NCBI GenBank assembly: GCA_018401175.1
Contig: JAGYLK010000196.1
Span: forward strand, 1 to 6,933
Direction of reading: 5' to 3'
DNA from: Candidatus Altimarinota bacterium
GTDB taxonomy: Bacteria; Patescibacteriota; Gracilibacteria; UBA4473
DNA length: 6,933 bases
In this document: positions 1 through 5,717 of the stretch, in pieces
Position numbering within the stretch: position 1 is the stretch's first letter
How the letters are laid out: each line of letters starts with the position of its first letter
Notes under the pieces: model-generated
What the model was told of the DNA's origin: nothing
What the model saw: only the letters and a program-made list of their open reading frames with translations
The model's database searches: none
Made by a program: the position numbers and the translations under genes

Positions 1-33
1 CGGGATTTTTCCTATCCCAAAACTCACCCAAAA

Positions 34-61
34 AGTATAGCACGAAAAAAACTTTTGACAA
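34..61 (-). promoter_or_regulatory. Leftward promoter candidate for a gene beyond the left edge
   Basis: On the minus strand TTGTCA (61-56) is followed after 16 bases by TATACT (39-34); each box is one mismatch from the sigma-70 consensus. Transcription would begin near position 27 and leave the window leftward. No start codon for the downstream gene can be assigned in the remaining bases. A 5-bp stem, GGGAT/ATCCC (3-19), lies in the would-be leader. The -35 box overlaps that of the rightward candidate at 55-82. Assignment is by consensus match only. Confidence 0.4.
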
Positions 62-82
62 ACCATGATATCACAATAGCAT
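55..82 (+). promoter_or_regulatory. Rightward promoter candidate with perfect -35 box
   Basis: A perfect TTGACA (55-60) is followed after 16 bases by TAGCAT (77-82), four of six matches to the -10 consensus. Transcription would start close to 88-90 and run through the stretch that ends at the terminator at 245-274. The -35 overlaps that of the leftward promoter, because the sequence around 55-61 is close to its own reverse complement. This is the only good promoter I see upstream of the 117-aa gene at 289. Confidence 0.4.
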
Positions 83-87
83 GATGC

Positions 88-274
88 CGATGAAAAAGAA
101 TCAACTAAACAAGATTTCCTTGCCTTGCCTCGAAGCAAAAAACTTCTTTCGAAGAAGCAGTATAAATCAACAATCTTGGTGGGCAAGCACGTTTTTCCGA
201 AGCTGGTGATATAAAAATAATCGGCTCCGGGAAGACATTTATATAAATCCCTTTGTGGGATTTTTTATTTTTTT
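88..274 (+). ncRNA. Candidate small RNA or attenuated 5' leader
   Basis: This stretch lies between a promoter-like site (55-82) and an intrinsic terminator (245-274), so a discrete transcript of roughly 185 bases is plausible. Possible pairings are a hairpin CTTCTT/AAGAAG at 143-157 with loop TCG, AAGATT (111-116) with AATCTT (172-177), CTTGCC (124-129) with GGCAAG (182-187), and CCGAAGC (197-203) with GCTCCGG (224-230, one mismatch). The second and third pairings cross, so they would be alternatives or a pseudoknot. It does not resemble tmRNA, SRP RNA or RNase P RNA, and I cannot assign it to 6S RNA. It could be a free small RNA, a leader controlling the gene at 289, or the mRNA of a 39-codon frame (90-209). 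Confidence 0.25.
245..274 (+). terminator. Intrinsic terminator just upstream of the 117-aa gene
   Basis: AAATCCC (245-251) pairs perfectly with GGGATTT (257-263) around the five-base loop TTTGT, and the stem runs into a T-rich tract to 274. The ATG at 289 follows only 15 bases later and no promoter fits in between. The hairpin therefore either ends an upstream small RNA or acts as an attenuator for the downstream gene. Confidence 0.7.
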
Positions 275-288
275 AAAACCCTTTGAAA

Positions 289-642
289 ATGGAAAAACTG
301 AATAACAACAACCGAATTATCTCTGTAAAAGACGCACTTTTGCAATTCGAAGAAAAAATAAATCCGCTATTACTTGAAGCAAGTAATGAAATTCGTGACG
401 GAATTATTCGCGACATAGATCAAGCGATGGAAACTGGCGAAATATCAAAACGAAAAATGCGAAGACGGCTTTATTCTGTGTTAAAAAAAGAGGTATTAGG
501 AACTTCTGAAGAAAAGAGAAATCCCTCAACAGAAATTGAAGAATCGCTTATCTTTGGTGAGGATTTCAATACGACACAGAAAGAAATTCAAGAACGATTT
601 ACAAATGTTGATATCAAAAATGTAACGGGCGGAATGATGTGA
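289..642 (+). CDS. Small hypothetical charged helical protein (117 aa)
   Basis: I do not recognise this family. The ATG at 289 is preferred over the in-frame TTG at 283. The product is hydrophilic, without signal peptide, membrane segment or cysteine. An asparagine run near residues 5-8 is followed by long predicted helices rich in Glu, Lys and Arg. The basic patch SKRKMRRR (about residues 53-60) could contact nucleic acid, but that is only a guess. The C-terminal third is acidic and ends in GGMM. No Shine-Dalgarno motif precedes the start; the context is CCCTTTGAAA-ATG, similar to that of the 88-aa gene at 4672. A strong terminator ends 15 bases upstream, so expression probably depends on readthrough from the promoter at 55-82. 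The UGA stop lies one base from the stop of the convergent symporter gene. Confidence 0.65.
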   Translation: MEKLNNNNRIISVKDALLQFEEKINPLLLEASNEIRDGIIRDIDQAMETGEISKRKMRRRLYSVLKKEVLGTSEEKRNPSTEIEESLIFGEDFNTTQKEIQERFTNVDIKNVTGGMM

Positions 643-643
643 T

Positions 644-2035
644 TTATTTCTCAAATTTCAAAAACAATATACTACTTACGAGCCCTACGGTTACGCTTGC
701 AATGGCGGAAAAAACAACGAGATTTTCATTTTCAGATATATTTGCATAAATCGAAAAGGGAATAGTGAGAACAAATCCAAGAATGATTGACCAGAAAGCC
801 GCCTTTGCGCTGTATCGTTTTGAAAATATTGCAAATAGTGTCGGAAAAAATCCAACCGCCACCAATGCTCCGTAGATGAAAAATATCCAGAGAAGTTTTG
901 GCTGAAGAAGCGCAATGAGCGTTCCGATGATCCCCAATGTAATCATAACAATTCGTGCTCGAAAAATTTTCTTTTTCTCGGTCTCAGTTGATTTTGTAAG
1001 ATCTGCCACAGCGAAACTTGAAATTGCGCAGTATCCGGAATCAATCGTAGAACAAAGTCCCGCAAAGGCCATGAGGGTAAAAAGCATTAATGCCCAATTC
1101 GGCAAGAAGTGCTTAATCACACTCGGTGCTACCATCTGTGGATCGAGAACTTCGATGCCAAACTCTGGATTTGCCGCAATAAAACCTAACAAACAAAGAA
1201 TAATTGGTACGAGCCCGAATATAATTCCTCCATACATGAACGTCTTTTTAATGGCTTCTTTCTTCACCGAAAATGCTCTCTGGAAAAATTGCTGATCTCC
1301 AAGGGGTCCGGCAAGTAAAGAAATTGTCATGGGAATTCCGAATGCCCAAGCAACATGGGGATCAAATACATTTCCAAATATCCCACTCACTCCACCAAAT
1401 CCCCCTGTAACTGAAGATATTCCTCCCGCTTCTGTAATTACCCACGGCACCATAAATAGTGCCAATCCGAGCACAATAAACATTTGAATTACATCCGTTT
1501 TTACGGATGCGCGCATTCCTCCAATAGTAGAATAAATAAGTGCGGTTGCCGATATTCCAATAGTTGCAGTGGAAAAATTTATTCCCGTAAGTAGATTCAA
1601 AAGTACTCCTCCTGCAACAGAATTAATTACAATTGCTCCCAGTTGATATCCAAAAAAGATAATCAAAAAGGCTCCATGTGTTTTTTTCGATTTATATCTA
1701 TTTTTTACAAACTCAGGCAGGGTAAACCCTTCCGGAAACTTTTCTCTCAATGCTTTGGCGACAAAAGCAAATAAAAAGAAACACGCTATATTGGGAACTA
1801 TAAACCAAAAAGCTCCTGGTAGTCCTTTTGTATATGCTTGCAACCCTGCGATAAAAATAGCTGGTGCCCATACCCAACTAATCGCTATAGAAAACGATCC
1901 ACGAAATGTTGATAGATCTCTACTTGAAAGAAGAAATTCCTCAATAGAATTTTCTATATTTTTATGCCGCCCAGTAATTCCGATGGCGATCATTATAATC
2001 CCGAAACCAAGAAGCAGAAGGAGAGAAGTGTTCAT
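644..2035 (-). CDS. Sodium:solute symporter (SSF/SLC5 family)
   Basis: This is an integral membrane secondary transporter that should couple import of a small solute to the sodium gradient. The 463 residues are within the usual SSF range and show about 13 hydrophobic segments. Family features visible are the N-terminal EEFLLSSRDL (about 32-41) leading into a helix with SWVWAPAIF (53-61), the hallmark YSTIGGMRASVKTDVIQ (168-184), GDQQFFQRAFSVKK (246-259), and a helix with CSTIDSGYCAISS (328-340), where SSF proteins place Na2-site Ser/Thr residues. The substrate (sugar, amino acid, urea or other) cannot be read from the sequence. The ATG at 2035 gives a complete first helix; no Shine-Dalgarno is visible. 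The gene is divergent from a TrmB-like regulator, which probably controls it, and convergent with the 117-aa gene, with one base between stops. Confidence 0.9.
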   Translation of the reverse strand: MNTSLLLLLGFGIIMIAIGITGRHKNIENSIEEFLLSSRDLSTFRGSFSIAISWVWAPAIFIAGLQAYTKGLPGAFWFIVPNIACFFLFAFVAKALREKFPEGFTLPEFVKNRYKSKKTHGAFLIIFFGYQLGAIVINSVAGGVLLNLLTGINFSTATIGISATALIYSTIGGMRASVKTDVIQMFIVLGLALFMVPWVITEAGGISSVTGGFGGVSGIFGNVFDPHVAWAFGIPMTISLLAGPLGDQQFFQRAFSVKKEAIKKTFMYGGIIFGLVPIILCLLGFIAANPEFGIEVLDPQMVAPSVIKHFLPNWALMLFTLMAFAGLCSTIDSGYCAISSFAVADLTKSTETEKKKIFRARIVMITLGIIGTLIALLQPKLLWIFFIYGALVAVGFFPTLFAIFSKRYSAKAAFWSIILGFVLTIPFSIYANISENENLVVFSAIASVTVGLVSSILFLKFEK

Positions 2036-2050
2036 GTGAAAAATGTGTAA

Positions 2051-2079
2051 TTGACTTTTCTGAGAACAAAATATATATT
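2051..2079 (+). promoter_or_regulatory. Promoter of the TrmB-like regulator
   Basis: TTGACT (2051-2056) is followed after 17 bases by TATATT (2074-2079); each box has one mismatch to consensus. The start of transcription would be near 2086, giving a leader of about 55 bases before the ATG at 2141. The -10 region is the same AT tract that probably serves the divergent symporter promoter. Confidence 0.55.
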
Positions 2080-2101
2080 ATAAAAGAGTGGCAAATGTCA
2101 C
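2072..2101 (-). promoter_or_regulatory. Probable symporter promoter, overlapping the regulator promoter
   Basis: On the minus strand GTGACA (2101-2096, five of six) is followed after 18 bases by TATATA (2077-2072). A perfect TATAAT also sits at 2082-2077, but only 13 bases from that -35, so the exact -10 is uncertain. The AT tract 2069-2084 is common to both divergent promoters, and polymerases on the two strands should compete. Confidence 0.4.
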
Positions 2102-2125
2102 CTCGTGGTGATAACAAGCACCACT
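2087..2125. promoter_or_regulatory. Nested dyad in the regulator leader: operator or RNA hairpin
   Basis: Two inverted repeats are nested. The outer pair is AGTGG (2087-2091) with CCACT (2121-2125). The inner pair is TCACC (2099-2103 region) with GGTGA (2107-2111) around loop TCGT, extendable by T-A and G-T pairs to 2096-2113. GTGGTG (2105-2110) can instead pair with CACCAC (2119-2124), an alternative fold. Position fits either an operator for the TrmB-like protein, covering its own start region and the symporter -35, or a leader structure. Possible GTG starts at 2105 and 2108 fall inside the dyad, which is one reason I prefer the ATG at 2141. Confidence 0.4.
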
Positions 2126-2140
2126 AATAACAAAAAAACA

Positions 2141-2893
2141 ATGTACGAGAAGATTTTTGAGCAATTCGGATTTTCCAAAAATGAGTCGATTATTTACGAA
2201 GTCCTCCTCAAAGAAGGCGAATTATCGGTAGGAAGCATTGCTAAAAAATCGGAGGTTCATCGCAGAAATGTATATGATTCCCTGAAGCGTCTCGTAGAAA
2301 AAGGAGTTGTTTTCGAAATTTTTAATCCAAAAGAAAACCATTATCAAGCAGTTGATCCTCATAAATTCCGTGAATTTGTTCAGGAAAAAGAAGATATGCT
2401 TGATCGAGTTATGCCATCCCTTCAAGCTCTTTATAAATCCGTTCCTCACAAAGATGATGTTTTTGTATATCGAGGACCAGAAGGTTGGAAAAATTATATG
2501 CGAGACATGCTTCAAACTGGGGAACCGGCGTATTTTATCGGAGCAAAAGGGATGTGGCTTGACGAACGGGTAAAGCATTTTTTCCCACGATTTTCGAAAT
2601 CTTTTCAGGAACAAAAAATACCATTTTACCATTTATTTGATTACGAGGTAAAAACCAAATGTCCAAAAATTCTGGAATACGTAGGGGATAATTATAAATT
2701 CCTTCCCCCAGAATATTCTTCAAATGGATCTATTGATATTTTTGGAGATCGTGTAAATATTCTTTCAAATGGAGGGATTGGTGGATTTGGAGAAGATTTT
2801 AGTTTTACAGTAATTGTAAACGAAGACATTGCCGATTCTTTTCGAAAATGGTTTCAGCTCATGTGGGATCTTTGTCCAGAAGAAAAAAAATAA
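2141..2893 (+). CDS. TrmB-family transcriptional regulator
   Basis: This is a predicted DNA-binding regulator of 250 residues. A winged helix-turn-helix spans about residues 8-70 (FSKNESIIYEVLLKEGELSV, then SIAKKSEVHRRNVYDSLKRL as turn and recognition helix, then a wing ending HYQAVDP), matching the N-terminal domain of TrmB proteins. A short coiled linker (about 75-100) leads to the C-terminal sensor-like domain with YRGPEGWKNYMRDML, YFIGAKG, HLFDYEV, FLPPEYSSNGSIDIFGDRV and a final FRKWFQLMWDLC, resembling the effector region of TrmB-like regulators. The ligand is unknown. The frame opens at GTG 2105, but ATG 2141 gives the canonical family start and avoids the upstream dyad. The gene is divergent from the symporter, which it probably regulates together with itself. 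Its stop lies two bases from the convergent dnaG stop. Confidence 0.85.
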   Translation: MYEKIFEQFGFSKNESIIYEVLLKEGELSVGSIAKKSEVHRRNVYDSLKRLVEKGVVFEIFNPKENHYQAVDPHKFREFVQEKEDMLDRVMPSLQALYKSVPHKDDVFVYRGPEGWKNYMRDMLQTGEPAYFIGAKGMWLDERVKHFFPRFSKSFQEQKIPFYHLFDYEVKTKCPKILEYVGDNYKFLPPEYSSNGSIDIFGDRVNILSNGGIGGFGEDFSFTVIVNEDIADSFRKWFQLMWDLCPEEKK

Positions 2894-2895
2894 AA

Positions 2896-4590
2896 TTACA
2901 TCTTCTCTCGTCGAAACGCCGCTGCCGCATCCCCTCTCTTCCTTTTTTCCTGTTGCGATTTGAGAATTCCCACAAACCGATCAAACTCCAATTTCTTATT
3001 CTCATCAGAAAAAATCTCATCATACTTACTCGCCTCATGCAACTCCCACGCAGAAAGCTTCAATGTTTCTTCCGGCGAAAACTCCTGCCCTAAAATCTTT
3101 TGACGTAATAATTCTCGAGGAGTTTCTTCATACAACAAATCGCATAAATTCTCTTTCCCTTCTAATTTGGGAGCAAAAAACTCCCAAAATGCGGATAAAA
3201 AACCAACAAACGATTCTTCTCGAGTAAATTTCGGAGCCGATGAATCAACGACCTTTTCTTTCTGATATCCCTGTTCTTTTGCACTTCCGGCAACAAAACG
3301 TTGAAACTCTTGATCCACCACCTGACGCGACCGACTTATTTTTTTAGAGATCCTATTCAGCCACTCATCCTCTTCAATCGGACGAGACACCAAGCGCAAG
3401 AAAAAGAAAAAAGAATCCAGAAATTTTGTTTGCCCCGCAACCGATCCATCTAGAAATTTGGTAGAAAATTTTTCAAACAAAAAATCAAGTGCGTCACGAG
3501 CTCCTTCAATTGCTTTTTTTGCCTCTTCGGGTGCGGTGCGAAACATGTCATCTAAATCTTTTCCTCCCGAAATTTCCACAATTCGCGGAGAAAGTTCTTC
3601 TCGTAAACACATCTCTACGCCACGCAATGTTGCCTTTTTTCCCGCAGCATCAGAGTCAAACGCAAGCAAAATAGTATTGGTCAGTCGTTTCAAAACGCGC
3701 AAATGATCATCGGTCAAAGCCGTTCCACACGTTGCCACACAATACTCAAATCCTGCTTCATGAGCAGAAATGACATCAAAATTTCCTTCGACAAGAAGAA
3801 CAGCATCTCGTATCTGAATTTTTTTTCGTGCTCGATAAAGACCAAACAGCGTCGCACTTTTGTTATACACCGGATTTTCCGGGGAATTAATATATTTTCC
3901 ACCACCTTGGTCATCAAATATTTTGCGTCCCGTAAAGGCAATGATTTCTCCATTTCTGGGTTCACAGATGGGCAACAAAATACGGCGATCAAATCGATCG
4001 CGCATCTTCTTATTCCCAAATTCACGCACAAAAGCAACCCCTGATTGTTCGATTTGATCAGCATCAAATCCCTTTTCTAACAAATACTGTGTCATACCAT
4101 CTTCACGATCTCCTCCATATCCAATATTCCACTCTTTACAGGTGGCTAAAGAAATTCCGCGATCTTTTAGATATTTTTTCGCTTCGGAACTTTTTTCTAA
4201 TTGCTGAGAAAAATACTCTGCAGCGACTTTATGAAGCCCAAACAAATCTTGCTTTTTTTCACGAGAAACCGATCCATCACCGAAATTCTTTGGAACATCT
4301 ACTCCGGCAATATCAGCGAGGAATTGAACTGATTCCTGAAAAGAGAGATTTTCCATTTTTTCGATAAATGAAATTACATCTCCTCCCTCCGAATTTCCAA
4401 AATCGTACCAAAATTGTTTATCAGGAGAAACACAAAAACTGGGTGTTCGCTCATTTCGAAACGGAGAACGGCACATGAAATTTTTACCAGATTTTTTCAA
4501 CTGTGCGTATCGACGCACAATTTCAACAATATCCAACCGCGCTTTTAAATCTTCAACAAATCGTTCTTTCATGTGACTGAGTTGTAACAT
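2896..4590 (-). CDS. dnaG: DNA primase DnaG with zinc-less CHC2 domain
   Basis: DnaG synthesises RNA primers at the replication fork and works with the replicative helicase. The 564 residues are near the usual length. Domains in order: CHC2-type DNA-binding domain (about 12-100), with family landmarks SPFRNERTPSF (42-52), VSPDKQFWYDFG and GGDVISFIEK. The RNA polymerase core follows, with DRRILLPI (201-208), AFTGRKI (218-224) and KYINSPENPVYNKSATLFGLY (232-252 region). The TOPRIM core has VEGNFDV (267-273, catalytic E268 and D272), CGTALT (288-293) and FDSDAAGKKA (311-320). The C-terminal, presumably helicase-binding, region is divergent and ends in a basic tail. All four usual zinc ligands look replaced (S42, R45, D63, N66), with a lone C40 nearby. 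The start is ATG 4590 or ATG 4572; the latter (MKERFVEDLKARLDIVEIV) looks closer to the family N terminus. Neither has a Shine-Dalgarno. Confidence 0.95.
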   Translation of the reverse strand: MLQLSHMKERFVEDLKARLDIVEIVRRYAQLKKSGKNFMCRSPFRNERTPSFCVSPDKQFWYDFGNSEGGDVISFIEKMENLSFQESVQFLADIAGVDVPKNFGDGSVSREKKQDLFGLHKVAAEYFSQQLEKSSEAKKYLKDRGISLATCKEWNIGYGGDREDGMTQYLLEKGFDADQIEQSGVAFVREFGNKKMRDRFDRRILLPICEPRNGEIIAFTGRKIFDDQGGGKYINSPENPVYNKSATLFGLYRARKKIQIRDAVLLVEGNFDVISAHEAGFEYCVATCGTALTDDHLRVLKRLTNTILLAFDSDAAGKKATLRGVEMCLREELSPRIVEISGGKDLDDMFRTAPEEAKKAIEGARDALDFLFEKFSTKFLDGSVAGQTKFLDSFFFFLRLVSRPIEEDEWLNRISKKISRSRQVVDQEFQRFVAGSAKEQGYQKEKVVDSSAPKFTREESFVGFLSAFWEFFAPKLEGKENLCDLLYEETPRELLRQKILGQEFSPEETLKLSAWELHEASKYDEIFSDENKKLEFDRFVGILKSQQEKRKRGDAAAAFRREKM

Positions 4591-4596
4591 GAAAAA

Positions 4597-4625
4597 TTAA
4601 GAAACTCAAGCTTGACAAATATAAT
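4597..4625 (+). promoter_or_regulatory. Promoter candidate for the 88-aa gene, with overlapping palindrome
   Basis: TTAAGA (4597-4602, four of six) is followed after 17 bases by a perfect TATAAT (4620-4625). A second, perfect TTGACA (4612-4617) lies inside the spacer and could use TTAAAT (4634-4639) or AATAAT (4637-4642) as its -10. The 10-base palindrome TCAAGCTTGA (4606-4615) overlaps the second -35 and is a possible operator between the divergent dnaG and 88-aa genes. I see no convincing dnaG promoter on the other strand. Confidence 0.45.
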
Positions 4626-4671
4626 AAATGGAATTAAATAATGAAGATTTTATATTTTATCCCTTTTCAAA

Positions 4672-4938
4672 ATGCCGGAAACCATGACTATTGAAGACGT
4701 TTGTGCGCTATCAAAAAAAATCTTCCCAGAAGGAACCAAAGAACATGCTTGCTTTAATATTGATCACTCGTTCGATACAGATGATCTTAGAGCTGGCATA
4801 ATGCAAGAACAGCAATTTCCATCCGTAAATCAAGACTTCATTAACGCTCTTAAGCGACGCATTCAAAAACTTGACGAACTTGAAAAAGCACCTTGCTGTG
4901 GCGCTGAGGGAGATGGATTCAGTCCTATTTTCGAATAA
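4672..4938 (+). CDS. Small hypothetical acidic protein with four cysteines (88 aa)
   Basis: I do not recognise this family. The product is hydrophilic and acidic, has no signal peptide or membrane segment, and contains cysteines at 11, 27, 75 and 76. The CC pair sits in APCCGAEGDGF near the C terminus. A helical stretch (about 52-72, with KRRIQKLDELEK) precedes it. The cysteines could bind a metal, but there is no known zinc-ribbon spacing. ATG 4672 and in-frame ATG 4684 are both possible starts. The upstream context CCCTTTTCAAA-ATG resembles that of the 117-aa gene. The gene has its own promoter-like sequences and its own terminator 24 bases after the stop, so it appears to be a single-gene transcript. 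It is divergent from dnaG, but a shared function cannot be inferred. Confidence 0.6.
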   Translation: MPETMTIEDVCALSKKIFPEGTKEHACFNIDHSFDTDDLRAGIMQEQQFPSVNQDFINALKRRIQKLDELEKAPCCGAEGDGFSPIFE

Positions 4939-4961
4939 TTCTTATTCTTGAAACGTACTTT

Positions 4962-4992
4962 AAAATCCTGCATTTGTGTGGGATTTTTTATT
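4962..4992 (+). terminator. Intrinsic terminator of the 88-aa gene
   Basis: AAATCCTGCA (4963-4972) pairs with TGTGGGATTT (4977-4986) around loop TTTG, ten pairs of which two are G-T. The stem runs into TTTTTTATT. It resembles the terminator at 245-274: both contain TTTGTG followed closely by GGGATTTTTTATT. Confidence 0.8.
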
Positions 4993-5225
4993 CTTATATT
5001 TTTTCACAAACAAAAGCACTCCAGAACAGGAAAACAACAAATATAACGCTTTTTATAACACATATCTCTTTTGAAACTTCATGCAAAAAAGACTTTGTTG
5101 AATGATTCGCGATACTTCGTTATGATTCTTGATTCAAATTTCGAATCACAAGAACTACGAAAGACCCTCTCCGCTCTATTTTTCGCCGGCTTTGGGCATA
5201 CCATTCATAGCTCAAAGAGCGAAAA
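4993..5225. other. Intergenic stretch without recognisable gene
   Basis: No convincing coding frame or RNA gene is visible here. The one notable structure is an inverted repeat at 5126-5154: TTCTTG pairs with CAAGAA, and inside it ATTC pairs with GAAT across a CA bulge. It has no T-tract in either direction. GCTC/GAGC (5210-5220) just beyond the tRNA-Lys 3' end is a very short stem, also without a T-tract, so the terminator of the leftward tRNA transcript remains unidentified. Confidence 0.5.
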
Positions 5226-5300
5226 TGGTGGGCGAGGAGAGGCTCGAACTCTCGGCCAATGGCTTAAAAGGCCACTGCTCTACCACTGAGCTACTCGCCC
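5226..5300 (-). tRNA. tRNA-Lys (anticodon UUU)
   Basis: The minus strand folds as a full cloverleaf. Acceptor GGGCGAG pairs with CTCGCCC, and the D arm is GCTC-AGTGGTA-GAGC. The anticodon stem is GTGGC/GCCAT with loop CTTTTAA, giving anticodon TTT. The T arm is GAGAG-TTCGAGC-CTCTC. The discriminator is A and CCA is encoded (5228-5226). It decodes AAA/AAG lysine codons. It lies 34 bases downstream of tRNA-Ala and is probably processed from the same leftward transcript. Confidence 0.96.
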
Positions 5301-5334
5301 GATCTGATCTCCTCAAAGAAGAATTTTCTGAAAA

Positions 5335-5411
5335 TGGTGGAGCTACAGGGACTCGAACCCTCGACCCCCTGCTTGCAAAGCAGGTGCTCTAGCCAGCTGA
5401 GCTACAGCCCC
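5335..5411 (-). tRNA. tRNA-Ala (anticodon UGC)
   Basis: The minus strand gives acceptor GGGGCTG with TAGCTCC, including the G3-U70 wobble that is the alanine identity element. The D arm is GCTC-AGCTGGCTA-GAGC. The anticodon stem is CCTGC/GCAGG with loop TTTGCAA, giving anticodon TGC. The T arm is GAGGG-TTCGAGT-CCCTG with a G-G mismatch at its end, followed by A and an encoded CCA. Its 5' end is only seven bases after the stop codon of the 78-aa membrane protein gene, so it should be released from that mRNA by RNase P. Confidence 0.96.
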
Positions 5412-5418
5412 GAATGAA

Positions 5419-5655
5419 TCAGGAAACTCCGAAAAATGTACCAACATTGTCTCGCAAAAATTCTTGCGGACCACCTGTTAACCACATAATGGAGAGAATT
5501 GTTGTTGCAACGCCAAACAACTTTATAAACGTGTAGGTTCCTCCGCTCCCAAAAATTTTTTCGGCAAAGGAAACCTCTCCGATAAAATCTCTTATTTGAG
5601 CAGCTTTTACGACCACGATGATTCCAGATGGAATCAGAAGTAACGCTATCAACAT
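5419..5655 (-). CDS. Small two-helix membrane protein (78 aa)
   Basis: I do not recognise this family. The product has two hydrophobic segments, about residues 2-18 (LIALLLIPSGIIVVVKA) and 42-60 (FIKLFGVATTILSIMWLTG). They are separated by a polar stretch with IRDFIGEVSFAEKIFGSGG and followed by a short tail. It is probably an inner-membrane hairpin protein. The ATG at 5655 follows a good promoter (TTGACA-N17-TACACT, 5712-5684), with a leader of about 22 bases and no Shine-Dalgarno. Translation ends in UGA seven bases before the mature 5' end of tRNA-Ala, placing the gene first in a protein-tRNA-tRNA unit. The clean promoter, placement and protein-like composition argue that it is real; its function is unknown. 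Confidence 0.65.
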   Translation of the reverse strand: MLIALLLIPSGIIVVVKAAQIRDFIGEVSFAEKIFGSGGTYTFIKLFGVATTILSIMWLTGGPQEFLRDNVGTFFGVS

Positions 5656-5683
5656 CTGTGTTTCAAAAGATCAAACCGACGAG

Positions 5684-5712
5684 AGTGTAATTACTCCTTT
5701 ATTTTTGTCAAA
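5684..5712 (-). promoter_or_regulatory. Promoter of the 78-aa gene and tRNA-Ala/tRNA-Lys unit
   Basis: On the minus strand a perfect TTGACA (5712-5707) is followed after 17 bases by TACACT (5689-5684, four of six). Transcription would start near 5677. No other promoter is apparent before the tRNAs, so this one probably drives them. An AAAGGAG in the spacer is too far from the ATG to act as a ribosome binding site. Confidence 0.6.
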
Positions 5713-5717
5713 ATTAT

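Noticed and set aside
283..288. TTG 283 as start of the 117-aa gene
   Set aside because: ATG 289 is two codons later and is the better codon; nothing supports the TTG.
640..642. UGA read as glycine (code 25, as in Gracilibacteria/Absconditabacteria)
   Set aside because: Readthrough at 640 would run into the antisense of the symporter and at 5419 into tRNA-Ala; no long gene has an internal UGA, so the standard code fits.
915..1295. Rightward frame opposite the symporter gene
   Set aside because: It is an antisense shadow: the opposite frame encodes a full SSF transporter with family motifs, while this frame has no coherent protein features.
2105..2140. GTG 2105/2108 as start of the TrmB-like gene
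   Set aside because: The start lies within a dyad, and the extra 12 residues are polar and unlike the family N terminus; ATG 2141 begins just before the winged helix.
3703..4067. Frames on both strands inside dnaG over 100 codons long
   Set aside because: They lie within the conserved RNA polymerase core and TOPRIM coding region of dnaG and show no motifs of their own.
5126..5154. Inverted repeat considered as terminator of the leftward tRNA transcript
   Set aside because: The stem has no T-tract following it on the minus strand, and it is about 70 bases from the tRNA end.
5129..5392. Rightward open frames (5071-5289 and 5129-5392) with peptides like GTRTLDPLLAKQVL
   Set aside because: They are antisense reads across the two tRNA genes, a well-known source of spurious protein annotations.
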